Positions 24,823 to 33,898 are shown, numbered from the stretch's first letter. The stretch: 64,000 bases of DNA from GCA-2794515 sp033763335 (GCA_033763335.1 JANRKU010000008.1:62001-126000); one strand, 5' to 3'. Notes: generated by a model not told the origin, from the letters alone. Numbers and translations are program-made.

Positions 24823-26835
24823 TTATGGCACAATTCCCCACAAGCGAATTGTGCCATCTTCACTCGCAGTTGCTAACCGTGTGCCATCCTCATTAAATAA
24901 CACCTGCGTGATGCTATCGGTATGTGTATCCAACGCGGCGAGTTGCTCCCCTGTTTCTACATTCCATATCCGCACTGTGCCATCAACATAACCAGAAACA
25001 AGAAGCTGATTACTAGGGCTTAAATCTAGCGCATAAGTGGCATTGCTATAATTATAGTAAGTATCATCCTGATAATAAAAGTTAACTCGTTGACCCGTTT
25101 GTAAATTAAAAATCTCTATAGGCATAGGGTCATCATAATTCCATGTGCCAATTGCAAATAGCGTTTTATCATCGCTTAAGGCAATTGCATGTATCACATT
25201 ATCAGACGTTAAGCTGGTTTGTATCTCTCCTGTCATCATATTCAACGTGTGAATATCATAATCACGACTCCCCATAAGATATAGTAATTCTAAATCATCT
25301 GAAAAAATGCCTTTTCTTGGGAAATTTGTGCTAATTGATGAAATAACCATCCCTTGCGATAAATCCCATATTTCGAGTGCCGTCTCACTATTCCCATAAC
25401 CTCTTGCAATTGTTAAAAGATTTCGTTTTAACGCAACTAAGTCTATATTATCCTTCCCTAAATATAGCTCTTGTGTTTCATGAGTGCCGATATTGTAGCT
25501 ATATATCCCATTGAGACTATCTATTGTCCGAAGAAGATAAATAAGTCTATCACCATCAGGGCTTAATATGGCATCAGACATAGATGTGCCTGATGGGTAT
25601 TCAATTTGGCGGGTTTGAATTTCTGTCCCACTAATTACATGCTCTTTATTTCCATTTATACCATAAGCAACCAATTCATCTGTATTTTGAAATGCTATTT
25701 GCACCGTTTTATTCGTAAAATCATCAATATTGCCTATTATTTGACGGGTTTGAACATCCCATATTTGGACAGTATTATTTGAGAGTGTAATCAATAATTT
25801 AGAGCTATCTGGGCTAAATGAGATTTTATACTTCCAACTAAATGTTGGAAGTATGGGAGGTGAGGAATATTCATAATGTCCCCAAACATAAGTGAATAAA
25901 TGTTGATTGGTATAGGCATCCCAAAAAACAATTTCTCTGTGTGGTAAAGCGATGGCTAATAATGCTCCATCTGGGCTATATTCAACATCATATAGCCCCA
26001 AATTGAGATAATCTTCTGGATATCCCTCAAATATTGTTTCATTATTTTCTACATCCCACACCCCCATGTTAATAAACACGCTATAGGCAACTCTCGGCAA
26101 TGTTGGATGATAAGAAACAGCCAACAACTCAATACTAGAACCGCCAATGTTTGTATAATTATCAACCTCCTCTAATAAATCTTGGAATGAAATGGTATAA
26201 ACGCCACCACCATCTGTATGCCGATTATCAGAAAGTGTTACAGCAACCATTTCCCCATTGGGGGTAAAATCAATATCGGTAGCACCCGCACCCTCATAAA
26301 CTTGTTGAGTGGTGGAAATTAATTGGGCATCATCGCCTGCCATTTCCCATACACGAATTGTCCCATCATCCTGCCACGCGCCAGAAACCAGCCAGTCACC
26401 ACTCGGATGAAATGCCAATGCGCCCACCCCATCGGTATGACCTGTGAGGGTGGCGACCTTTTCGCCAGTCGCCACATCCCATAGGTGAATATCGGGGTCA
26501 ATAACAAATTCATCGGTGCTACCCGATGCCAATAAACGCCCATCGGGGCTAAAAGCGATGGTTGTCACGGCTCCACGATGCCCATTGAGCAAACGCGGTT
26601 CTTCATCCAAATTCTGCGCGTCATATAACCAAATCCCGCGAGACCCTGCTACTGCGATAATCGCCCCATCGGGTGAATAAATGGCATTGGAAATCACGCC
26701 ACGCCCAATCACCTCTAATTCGGTCAATTGGGCGATATTATCGGCTGTGATAACCCCTGTTTCATCCTGTGCATGGGTGGAAATAGTGACTATCACACAC
26801 ATCATCATTGTTACGAGCATCCATCCACGCATCAT
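24823..26835 (-). CDS. Exported WD40-repeat protein
   Basis: A 670-residue secreted or surface beta-propeller protein. The N-terminus is a signal peptide (MLVTMMMCVIVTISTHAQ). At least six or seven WD40 blades are visible with the GH...AFSPDG...LLASGS...I(R/H)LWD pattern, clustered at both ends (for example VTTIAFSPDGRLLASGST and TRLATASEDGTIRLWG), with more divergent blades in between; this would make two propellers. The function is probably protein binding. It lies close behind the ABC transporter genes on the same strand, with 32 bases between, so it may be the last gene of that unit. Confidence 0.85.
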   Translation of the reverse strand: MMRGWMLVTMMMCVIVTISTHAQDETGVITADNIAQLTELEVIGRGVISNAIYSPDGAIIAVAGSRGIWLYDAQNLDEEPRLLNGHRGAVTTIAFSPDGRLLASGSTDEFVIDPDIHLWDVATGEKVATLTGHTDGVGALAFHPSGDWLVSGAWQDDGTIRVWEMAGDDAQLISTTQQVYEGAGATDIDFTPNGEMVAVTLSDNRHTDGGGVYTISFQDLLEEVDNYTNIGGSSIELLAVSYHPTLPRVAYSVFINMGVWDVENNETIFEGYPEDYLNLGLYDVEYSPDGALLAIALPHREIVFWDAYTNQHLFTYVWGHYEYSSPPILPTFSWKYKISFSPDSSKLLITLSNNTVQIWDVQTRQIIGNIDDFTNKTVQIAFQNTDELVAYGINGNKEHVISGTEIQTRQIEYPSGTSMSDAILSPDGDRLIYLLRTIDSLNGIYSYNIGTHETQELYLGKDNIDLVALKRNLLTIARGYGNSETALEIWDLSQGMVISSISTNFPRKGIFSDDLELLYLMGSRDYDIHTLNMMTGEIQTSLTSDNVIHAIALSDDKTLFAIGTWNYDDPMPIEIFNLQTGQRVNFYYQDDTYYNYSNATYALDLSPSNQLLVSGYVDGTVRIWNVETGEQLAALDTHTDSITQVLFNEDGTRLATASEDGTIRLWGIVP

Positions 26836-26867
26836 GTCACCTCACATAGCACTTCGATTTTGGGGAA

Positions 26868-27710
26868 TTATATCAATCGGCTCAAAATTGCGCCACGACT
26901 GAATTGTCGCGCTCCCCATGTGTATAAAAAGAAATCCACCGCCCATACAACCGCCCCTAATAAGAGGGAGACGCTCACATCAAAATAGATGACACCCGCC
27001 GCTTGCCCGATGAATAAAACGGTTATCGGCAAAATCACAAATGCCCCCGCTTGATAGGCTTCCTGAAAGGTACTCACCCGCGAAGATGCCCATACCGTCA
27101 CCCCCAAGCCCATACAGGCAATAGCAGGCACAACCCATATCAACAACACAATCCATGACCAATTAGGAAATATCATCATGCCAAAACCCGATAACATCAC
27201 CCCATTCACCACCACCCCATACATAACGGCGCTGATAGCTGTCAGAATCATGGCGGTGATGAGCGGCGATAACCATTTCGCCAAATACAATTCAAAATCG
27301 CTCAAGGGGGTATACAAGAGGGCTTCGAGTGTTTTGCGCTCTTTTTCGCCCGCAAAACTATCCGCCGCCACAATGCTCCCCGTCATAACGGGCAACATCA
27401 AGAAAAATGGTACGAATAGGTACATATAAACCAGATACAATGACTGTGCTTTTAGATTATCTAATCCCGTAAAAGCGGTATCTGTGACAGGAATATTTTT
27501 GATGAGACTATCAAATTCACCGATTGCATCAGCAAATTCGCTCTCACCACTAGGGGCATTGAGATATAGCACGCCGACCAACAACGGCATCAATAATGTG
27601 AAAATGATTGGCAATATCAGCATTGGTGCAACCACCATTTTATTTTTGAATATCACCAGCAAATCTTTACGGATAACCGCCCGAATCCCACGCCAATTCC
27701 ACTTCATCAT
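26868..27710 (-). CDS. ABC-2 type transporter permease (NatB-like)
   Basis: A 280-residue membrane subunit of an ABC exporter. About six helices are seen, starting with KDLLVIFKNKMVVAPMLILP, and the conserved ABC-2 segment AGEKERKTLEALLYTPLSDFEL in the cytoplasmic loop, as in NatB and related Na+/drug exporters. Its ATG overlaps the stop of the ATP-binding gene by four bases (ATGA), so the two are translationally coupled partners. The substrate is unknown. Confidence 0.88.
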   Translation of the reverse strand: MMKWNWRGIRAVIRKDLLVIFKNKMVVAPMLILPIIFTLLMPLLVGVLYLNAPSGESEFADAIGEFDSLIKNIPVTDTAFTGLDNLKAQSLYLVYMYLFVPFFLMLPVMTGSIVAADSFAGEKERKTLEALLYTPLSDFELYLAKWLSPLITAMILTAISAVMYGVVVNGVMLSGFGMMIFPNWSWIVLLIWVVPAIACMGLGVTVWASSRVSTFQEAYQAGAFVILPITVLFIGQAAGVIYFDVSVSLLLGAVVWAVDFFLYTWGARQFSRGAILSRLI

Positions 27711-28651
27711 GATACACCTCCTTCTGATTTATTATGGAGCGCAAAATAAATATCCTCTAACACCGATTCTCCTGCTTCCAGACCATATACACGCACGCCC
27801 CGATTGACCAACATCGTGAGTAAATCGGCGATGGTCTCTTTTTTGTTGATGGAAAAGCGCAAAATCTCCCCGTCTAGGATAATATCGGTCACACCGTTTA
27901 TCATTTCTAGGACAGATTGCGCCTCTGATAATTGATTTGGCGCGACTTCAATATGATATTGGCGCGACATACCGACTTTTTCTGCCAATTCGCGTGCTGT
28001 CCCAATAGCGACCAAATGCCCTTTTTCCAGCACAGCCAGCCGATGACAGAGCCGTTGGGCTTCTGTGAGGTTATGGGTGCAAATAAACACCGTTGCCCCT
28101 TCATCTTTGCTGATATGGCGAATCATGTCATGGACGGCGCGGGTCGAAATGGGGTCTAGGCTACTGGTAGGCTCATCCAAAAATAATAGGCGAGGGCGAT
28201 GCAGAAAAGCACGCGCAATCGCAAGGCGTTGCTTCATCCCTTTGCTATACCCGCCGACCTTATCCGTAGCGCGGTCTGCCAAATCGAATTTTTCTAGCAT
28301 ATCCGACACCCGTTTTTTGACATCTCCGCGTGGCACGCCATACAAATCGGCAAAAATAGTCAAATTTTGCACAGCCGTGAGGCGCTCATCCAATGCGGGT
28401 GTTTCGGTGAGGACACCTGTTTGTGCGCGGAGTAGTTCCCCTTGTGAATAGGGTGATAATCCCAACACATGCGCCATGCCACTGGTCGGTTCTAAGACCC
28501 CATTCAATAAGCGGATGGTGGTGGTTTTACCCGCCCCATTATGACCCAAAAAACCGAATACTTCCCCTTCTTCAACGGTGAGCGTGAGGGCATCAACAGC
28601 TTTAGTGTCCTTAAAGTGTTTTGATAGATTGGTGGTTGTGATTGCGAGCAT
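27707..28651 (-). CDS. ABC transporter ATP-binding protein (NatA-like)
   Basis: A 314-residue ATPase that powers the permease encoded directly downstream. Motifs in order: Walker A GHNGAGKTTT (about 35-44), Q loop around VLTETPAL, signature YSKGMKQRLAIARA (about 140), Walker B LLFLDEPTSSLDP, and the switch His in CTHNL. The ~90 C-terminal residues form the accessory domain of the multidrug/Na+ (CcmA/NatA) class. The pair is probably an exporter; its substrate cannot be read from sequence. Confidence 0.93.
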   Translation of the reverse strand: MLAITTTNLSKHFKDTKAVDALTLTVEEGEVFGFLGHNGAGKTTTIRLLNGVLEPTSGMAHVLGLSPYSQGELLRAQTGVLTETPALDERLTAVQNLTIFADLYGVPRGDVKKRVSDMLEKFDLADRATDKVGGYSKGMKQRLAIARAFLHRPRLLFLDEPTSSLDPISTRAVHDMIRHISKDEGATVFICTHNLTEAQRLCHRLAVLEKGHLVAIGTARELAEKVGMSRQYHIEVAPNQLSEAQSVLEMINGVTDIILDGEILRFSINKKETIADLLTMLVNRGVRVYGLEAGESVLEDIYFALHNKSEGGVS

Positions 28652-28737
28652 AAAAATCCCCTATGGTGTGAATTGATATAGGTAGTATAGCGCGTTTATG
28701 GTGGCGTACTATCATCAGTCTGATGGGAAGATAGTAG

Positions 28738-28986
28738 CGTTTTGTTGAGAGTGGTTATCTGTTAATTTGATTGCTCGTCGCCAGAAGCTAAAGCATCTGG
28801 CTATTCATACTAAAGCCCCATAAATGGGGCTGATATGCCCAAATTAGTGGGGCAAAATAGTCTTAAAAACCAAAAATTCCCTCAAAACTGGCAGTTCAGC
28901 CTGCTTTAGCAGGCTTTGAAGATATTAGGCAGGTGCTTTAGCGCCTGCCGTAAGATGATTCGTTTTGTTGAGAATGGTTGCCTGTT
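28738..28986. repeat. Hairpin cluster bounded by 26-bp imperfect direct repeats
   Basis: The gap between the ABC operon and the DinB gene holds several hairpins: CCAGA/TCTGG (28781-28800), AGCCCCAT/ATGGGGCT (28814-28831), AGCCTGC/GCAGGCT (28898-28915) and GGCAGG...CCTGCC (28928-28949). The last two loops contain GCTTTAGC and the first contains a related GCTAAAGC. The cluster is bounded by direct repeats at 28738-28763 and 28961-28986 that differ at three of 26 positions. It looks like an inserted or duplicated repeat element; no transposase frame is present. Confidence 0.7.
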
Positions 28987-29047
28987 TTGTATTTTTATGG
29001 TATTTTTTATAAAACATATTTTCTATCGTATAAAACGGAGTCTCGCT

Positions 29048-29542
29048 ATGAATGCAGATGCCTTTCGCCATCTCTACAACTATCATTTTAGTGAAAATCG
29101 CAAGCTATGGGATGCGTTTGTCATGCCCCTATCACAAGAACAATTCACACAGCCCATCGCCTATTCGATAGGGTCTGTCCGCAATCATATTGTGCATCTT
29201 ATGGCTGTTGATAATGCGTGGTTTAGCGGGTTACGAGGCGTTGAATCCCCAGACTGGCTCAAACCAGAGGATTTTAGTGATAAACAGGTCATTCGGGAGT
29301 ATTGGGACACTGTAGAAAAAAATATGCGCGATTTTTTGGCAAATTTGCGCGATGACCAATTATTCACCAAACCCATTGCTGATAATGAAGAAGATAAAGA
29401 CCTCATCATGTGGCAAGTGCTGATTCATGTGGTGAATCATGGCACAGACCATCGCGCCCAATTGCTCCGCTTAATCAGCGATTTGGGGGTAAAAACAGCT
29501 CCGCAGGACTATATTTTCTATGTGTATGATAACTTAATGTAA
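29048..29542 (+). CDS. DinB/YfiT-like four-helix metalloprotein
   Basis: A 164-residue protein of the DinB superfamily, which fold as four-helix bundles with a three-histidine metal site. Candidate ligands are His in the first helix (HLYNYHF), in VRNHIVHL (about 49), and in HVVNHGTDHRAQLLRLI (about 131-139), the last being the most conserved family segment. Members include thiol transferases and DNA-damage-induced proteins, so no single reaction can be assigned. The start at 29048 fits the domain boundary; the open frame continues upstream into the repeat cluster, which is not coding. Confidence 0.85.
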   Translation: MNADAFRHLYNYHFSENRKLWDAFVMPLSQEQFTQPIAYSIGSVRNHIVHLMAVDNAWFSGLRGVESPDWLKPEDFSDKQVIREYWDTVEKNMRDFLANLRDDQLFTKPIADNEEDKDLIMWQVLIHVVNHGTDHRAQLLRLISDLGVKTAPQDYIFYVYDNLM

Positions 29543-29551
29543 TGCGTGTTA

Positions 29552-29740
29552 TCAGAGCCTATTTTTTGGGCGCAATACGACTGCCAAGCCCTGTTGTTGG
29601 TCAATTAGATATTCGGTTAGGGTAGAACCAGATGTTTGCGATAGGCGATTCCCAAGCCCATCATAAGTATATGAGATGCTATCATGATTCAACACCCGCA
29701 TCAATTTGTCGTATGTGTAGGAGATGGTGGTATCCTCCCT
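29552..29740 (-). pseudogene. Rhs/YD-repeat protein fragment
   Basis: An open stretch of 62 codons, closed by TGA at both ends and lacking a plausible start, encodes two YD repeats: SYTYDKLMRVLNHDS and SYTYDGLGNRLSQTSGS, followed by LTEYLIDQQQGLAVVL. This is the repeat pattern that precedes the Rhs core in large polymorphic-toxin-type proteins. Nothing of the rest of such a gene is present on either side, so this is a relic of a deleted or rearranged gene. Confidence 0.75.
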
Positions 29741-29774
29741 TCACGTTTTGTTGCCTTATTTATAATAATTCTAT

Positions 29775-30167
29775 TTATGGAACTAAGTGGCTATCTTGCG
29801 ATTTAATATCCTTATAACTATATTGCCTTTTTAAATAATAAAAGATTACCATCGCTAAGAGTTCAATAATTATATATAACCATATCCAAATGATTATAAA
29901 ACTTACAGGATTTGTATCTTTTTCTAAAATCTTATAAATGCTGGTGCAAAAAAGCAAAATACCTCCTAAAAAATGCCAAATACCAATAGATATTGTATGC
30001 TTTCCTTCTTCAATAATTAATTTAGGTCTCTTAAAAAAATTAGTTCTAGGAGATGATATTTTGTATTTTTTAGTTTTCAAGATTTTATATCCATCAATAC
30101 ATAACACAAAACTATATATTATGGATAAGAGATATAAAAAAATATTCGATTCCATTTTACTATCCAA
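29775..30167 (-). CDS. Small AT-rich membrane protein
   Basis: A 130-residue (or 126 if started at the second Met) hydrophobic protein with three likely helices: FLYLLSIIYSFVLCIDGY, IGIWHFLGGILLFCTSIY and FIIIWIWLYIIIELLAMVIF. Codon choice is far richer in A and T than in neighbouring genes, with many Ile and Lys, which hints at recent acquisition. It lies between an Rhs relic and the DUF4256 gene. No family is recognised; an immunity-type role beside the Rhs relic is only speculation. Confidence 0.55.
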   Translation of the reverse strand: MDSKMESNIFLYLLSIIYSFVLCIDGYKILKTKKYKISSPRTNFFKRPKLIIEEGKHTISIGIWHFLGGILLFCTSIYKILEKDTNPVSFIIIWIWLYIIIELLAMVIFYYLKRQYSYKDIKSQDSHLVP

Positions 30168-30183
30168 CTATATATGTTATTTA

Positions 30184-30231
30184 ACTTCAATAAGATACTA
30201 CTCAATACTATAAATAATCTCTTATTGAAGT
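30184..30231. repeat. Inverted repeat upstream of the AT-rich membrane protein
   Basis: Perfect 12-base arms (ACTTCAATAAGA and complement) separated by 24 bases in the gap between the membrane protein and DUF4256 genes. It could be an operator or a weak terminator for DUF4256. Confidence 0.5.
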
Positions 30232-30306
30232 AGGGTTAAAATTTATTATGGATATAGAGTAATCGTTTCTAAGCGGCGTGACTGGCAATCTCGGTCACAT
30301 GTACTT

Positions 30307-30858
30307 TTAGACTCTGAGTGAGCCACGAAACGCCCTAGACGCATAATAAGTGGGCGCACTATTGTGATACACAAAGACTTTGCCATAGCGATAATCGGCA
30401 AAAATCGCCCCACCGAGTTTTCTAATATCATCAGGTGTTTTTATCCAACTCGATGTTTTCGTATCGAAATTTCCAAGTTTTTGCAATGCACGATATTCTT
30501 CTTCCGTCAAAATCTCAATGCCCATGCTAGTCGCCATCCCAATGGCGCTATTTTTGGGTGGATGTTCTTTCCGAGATTCCAACCCTTCATGGTCATAACA
30601 AACACTTCTGCGACCATTAGGGCTTTCTAGGGAACAATCATAAAAAATATACTCGCCCGTTTTTTTATCATAATCAACAACATCGGGTTCACCACCTGTT
30701 ATTTCCATTTGATGCAGTGACCACATTTTTTCTGGCTGTGATTCTATCTTGGCTTGCACATCAGCCCATTGAATACCGACGTGGCGGTTCATATTTTTCT
30801 CAAAACGGGCTTCCAATGTGCTGAGTAGTTCTTCACGTTCTTCTGCGGATAAGTCCAT
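30307..30858 (-). CDS. DUF4256 family protein
   Basis: A 183-residue soluble protein that matches the conserved DUF4256 family along its whole length: MNRHVGIQWADVQAKI, the TGGEPDVVDYDKKTGEY segment, GRRSVCYDHEGLESRKEHPP, GIEILTEEEYRALQKLG and the C-terminal FRGSLRV. The family has no established biochemical function. The start at 30858 is supported by an AAGGAATCC stretch upstream. It stands alone between an inverted repeat and the composite palindromic element. Confidence 0.88.
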   Translation of the reverse strand: MDLSAEEREELLSTLEARFEKNMNRHVGIQWADVQAKIESQPEKMWSLHQMEITGGEPDVVDYDKKTGEYIFYDCSLESPNGRRSVCYDHEGLESRKEHPPKNSAIGMATSMGIEILTEEEYRALQKLGNFDTKTSSWIKTPDDIRKLGGAIFADYRYGKVFVYHNSAPTYYASRAFRGSLRV

Positions 30859-30887
30859 AGGGGATTCCTTCTCTTAGTTCATGCTAG

Positions 30888-30986
30888 TGGCGGACATACG
30901 CGCTTCGCGCTAGTCCGCCATTACGATTCTGCCTGTTTTGGTGATGTAATGGCTGTACTAGAGCCTTTAGGCTCGTATGTCAGCCA
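30888..30986. repeat. 99-bp composite double-hairpin element, copy 1
   Basis: Two palindromes flank a short spacer containing CTGCCTGTTTT. The left one (30888-30920) has arms TGGCGGAC/GTCCGCCA around CGCGCTTCGCG; the right one (30950-30986) has arms TGGCTG/CAGCCA around GAGCCTTTAGGCTC. The same arrangement and length occur in reverse orientation at 42938-43036. There is no coding capacity; it resembles a non-autonomous mobile repeat (MITE or REP-doublet). Confidence 0.85.
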
Positions 30987-30991
30987 CAAAA

Positions 30992-31017
30992 GGGCGGATA
31001 TATCAATTTCTCCGCCC
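30992..31017 (-). terminator. Terminator of the oligopeptide-binding protein gene
   Basis: On the minus strand a 7-bp stem (GGGCGGA/TCCGCCC) is followed by CTTTT, 19 bases past the stop. Confidence 0.7.
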
Positions 31018-31035
31018 CATACACAGATTATAGTC

Positions 31036-32940
31036 CTAATTTGTCACGGGCAACGCATCACATTGCCCAGATTCATCCACAATATCAGAGCGCACCCACT
31101 CGCCCGTCTCCAATTGCCACCACACCAAACCATCATCACCGATGGCTTGCCCAATGGCACGTACTGTCGCGCCATCATCAATTTGACCCGCAATATCCAC
31201 AACGGTACTCGGTGAAATACGGCGGTTGATGGCAGACCCGCGATTATTGGTAATTTCGCAACGGATATTTTCGCCACGCACTTTTACATCTACGGTATAG
31301 GCATCATAATTCACTGCGCCAACACGTCCATCGGTGGTGAATGCGCCCATAACCCATGTCTGCGCCAAAATAAAGCGTTTACGGTTATAGAGAGGCATCA
31401 ACGGAAATTCGCCATCTACCCCGAATAAGGCTTCTTCAATTTGGGTATATAAAGCGGTACGTTCTTCCACATCTGCCACACGACGCGCTTGGGCAATTTG
31501 CTCATCTACCGAGGTGCATCCGCGCACAAAGAAATTGTTGATACCACATTCGATGAAACTGGCGTAACTATCGGCATCGGCGTAATCTGCGCCCCATCCC
31601 ATCGTGAACATATTGGGGCGTTCTTCTGCTGCTGTGCGGATGGGATTGACCAGCGTCAACAATTCATTAAATCCGATTTCATTGATGGTGAAGCGAGCGA
31701 GGTCACAGCCAAATAAATCTACCCATTGGCTGACCACATACGTCCCCCAACTGCCTGCACCACGAAAAACGGTCATTTTCACTTCTGGCAAATTTTGACA
31801 ATCGGCATAGGGAGAGAGTGCCATTTGTTCACGGGCATAATCGGGGTTATACCCCACCCCTGTGACTTCTGGTGCGCCTGTAATGCCTTGTGGGATGAAG
31901 GTAGTGACGGGTTGGTCATATCCAAAACGGACACGTTCCACAAAAGCAGTACGGTCAATGGCGGCGGAGAAGGCACGGCGCACATGCACATTGTCAAATG
32001 GGGGTTTATCGGTAGAAAATCCGATAAAAAAGGTCGTGAGTTCTTGTAATTCGACCAATTGCCCTGTAAAGGCTTCATCTGCCCGTACAGTTGCCACTTC
32101 GCCAATGGGAACGCCCGCAATATCGAGCAAGGCATTGCGATATAAATCGAATTGGGTGGCAAATTCTTGGACGAACACAATATCCACCTCTGCAACATTG
32201 CCCCCATTCCACAAATCGGCAGGATAAAATGGGTTGGCAAGCAGGGTGATGCCGATGGTGGGCAAGAATCGGCTCAAGGCAAATGCCCCACTGGTGACGA
32301 TATTATTGGGATATGCCCAATCGGTATTGAGGGCTTCTATTGCCTCACGCGGTTGTGGACGGAAGGCGGGGATGGTGGTCATGGTCAAAAAATCACCATG
32401 GGGGTCGTTCAATGTGATGGTAAAGGTGGTCGCATCGGGCGCGCTGGCTTGTGCCAATGTGCCGTCATTGGCAGTTTGACCATCGGCACAGCCCGCAATG
32501 CGCTTGGCAAATACATCCACCGCATAATAGCCATTTTGCAGGCTATTGCACATGCGTTGGACGGTATAGACCATATCCTCGGCGGTGATAAGGCGTTGTT
32601 GCTCAAATGCGAGGGTTTCGGTGTTATAACGCACCCAATAGACATCATCACGCAACAAAAATGTCCATGTTAAGCCATCTTCGCTCACAGACCATTCATT
32701 GGCGAGTGATGGTAAAATGTCGCCCGTTTGGGGATTAATGCGCGTGAGTCCGATGAATAAATTGTTGGTGTAGGTAATATCCTCTTGCGATTCTGCAAAG
32801 AGGGGGTCAAATGTATTGGGGTCGGCACTACTGGCAATTCTAAAAACGACTGGTTGGGGTGGTGTGACAGGTTCTTCTTGGGCAGACACCATACCCAAAC
32901 ATAATAATAGCCCTAAAATCATGGCAATAGAGAGTTTCAT
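31036..32940 (-). CDS. Extracytoplasmic peptide/solute-binding protein fused to an SH3-like domain
   Basis: A 634-residue exported ABC-transporter binding protein of family 5 (oligopeptide, dipeptide or nickel type). After a signal peptide (MILGLLLCLGMVSAQ) the SBP_bac_5 domain runs to about residue 545, with RIASSADPNTFDPLFAES, LANEWSVSEDGLTWTFLLR, and VRRAFSAAIDRTAFVERV as typical segments. The last ~85 residues (ENIRCEITNN...GDDGLVWWQLETGEWVRSD) look like a bacterial SH3 domain, which is unusual on a binding protein. No lipobox Cys is seen, so anchoring may be through the SH3 part. No permease or ATPase genes are adjacent. Confidence 0.88.
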   Translation of the reverse strand: MKLSIAMILGLLLCLGMVSAQEEPVTPPQPVVFRIASSADPNTFDPLFAESQEDITYTNNLFIGLTRINPQTGDILPSLANEWSVSEDGLTWTFLLRDDVYWVRYNTETLAFEQQRLITAEDMVYTVQRMCNSLQNGYYAVDVFAKRIAGCADGQTANDGTLAQASAPDATTFTITLNDPHGDFLTMTTIPAFRPQPREAIEALNTDWAYPNNIVTSGAFALSRFLPTIGITLLANPFYPADLWNGGNVAEVDIVFVQEFATQFDLYRNALLDIAGVPIGEVATVRADEAFTGQLVELQELTTFFIGFSTDKPPFDNVHVRRAFSAAIDRTAFVERVRFGYDQPVTTFIPQGITGAPEVTGVGYNPDYAREQMALSPYADCQNLPEVKMTVFRGAGSWGTYVVSQWVDLFGCDLARFTINEIGFNELLTLVNPIRTAAEERPNMFTMGWGADYADADSYASFIECGINNFFVRGCTSVDEQIAQARRVADVEERTALYTQIEEALFGVDGEFPLMPLYNRKRFILAQTWVMGAFTTDGRVGAVNYDAYTVDVKVRGENIRCEITNNRGSAINRRISPSTVVDIAGQIDDGATVRAIGQAIGDDGLVWWQLETGEWVRSDIVDESGQCDALPVTN

Positions 32941-32968
32941 GGCAGTTATCCTCTTTATAATGTGGTGT

Positions 32969-32990
32969 GGACGGCATACGGTAGCCGTCC
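32969..32990. repeat. Short palindrome upstream of the binding-protein gene
   Basis: Arms GGACGGC/GCCGTCC around ATACGGTA, followed by CCTACG as in the other intergenic palindromes of this window. Confidence 0.55.
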
Positions 32991-33067
32991 CTACGATATG
33001 ACTGATTGTATCATCAACACGATAATCCGTTCATAGACCATATCCCCACTCATAGGCTACGCTTACC

Positions 33068-33811
33068 CTATGTGAGCAAGTCGGGCGTGAGGTGCGTCAC
33101 ACGGTTGATATAACGAATGACCATTGTGCCACCCACTTCCAAATCCACACGGGTGACGGCGGTGTTATAATGCCAAAAATCGAGGCGTGGATTGGGGGCA
33201 ATATTGATGAGGGCTTTGAGCAATGAGTTGATGAAGCCCCCATGCGATACAATGGCAATTTTATCATCCTGAGAACGCGGATTTTCTGAGCGCATGACCA
33301 AATTACTGCTCACCCGCATCGCACGCGCCAAACACCCTGCCCAATCTTCACGTCCGAGCGATTGTTTATACCATCCATCTTCTGTAATGGCTTCTGGGAT
33401 GACATAATTGGGGAATTCTGCCATGATTTGTGAGCGTGTTTTACCACCCAATACCACCAATTCGCCATTCTTTTCATAATGGATGCCACCGACTTCATGC
33501 ACATCTAGCCAAATATTGGGGTTCAATCCCAATGCTTTGCTCAGGGGGAGTGCGGTCTGCATAGCGCGATACATGGCGCTACAATATAGGTGGGTGATGG
33601 TATGTGGGTAATGATTAGCGCGGTCTGGGGAACTATCGGGGACGCGCACGAGTTCTTCTAAATTTGGGGCAGTGGCTAAAAATTCCGCCACTTTTTGCGC
33701 TTGCTTGTGTCCAATTTCAGTGAGTTCTGGGTCATGGGAACGGGTACTCCATGTGGCTTCTGTGAGCCGATTATTCACCGATTGTCCATGTCGAATAAGA
33801 TAGATTTCCAT
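33068..33811 (-). CDS. Histidine phosphatase superfamily protein (phosphoglycerate mutase-like)
   Basis: A 247-residue phosphatase of the branch 1 histidine phosphatase fold. The catalytic RHG motif is at the start (IYLIRHGQSVNN, His about residue 8), HLYCSAMYRAMQTALPLSKALG carries the second Arg, and the second catalytic His is in IAIVSHGGFINSLL (about 190). The length is between that of small-molecule phosphatases and phosphoglycerate mutases, and residues around the active site do not fix the substrate. Probably monocistronic. Confidence 0.88.
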   Translation of the reverse strand: MEIYLIRHGQSVNNRLTEATWSTRSHDPELTEIGHKQAQKVAEFLATAPNLEELVRVPDSSPDRANHYPHTITHLYCSAMYRAMQTALPLSKALGLNPNIWLDVHEVGGIHYEKNGELVVLGGKTRSQIMAEFPNYVIPEAITEDGWYKQSLGREDWAGCLARAMRVSSNLVMRSENPRSQDDKIAIVSHGGFINSLLKALINIAPNPRLDFWHYNTAVTRVDLEVGGTMVIRYINRVTHLTPDLLT

Positions 33812-33898
33812 GCGTGGTAATCCTTATGCTGTCACAAATAGAGGGGTAAGTTTAGCATGGGATTGTTAAGAAATAATGGGCGGATTTTTAGGCTACCG

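Noticed and set aside
28916..29047. An N-terminal extension of the DinB protein by 44 residues
   Set aside because: This part of the frame runs through palindromes and a direct repeat; the domain starts at the ATG at 29048.
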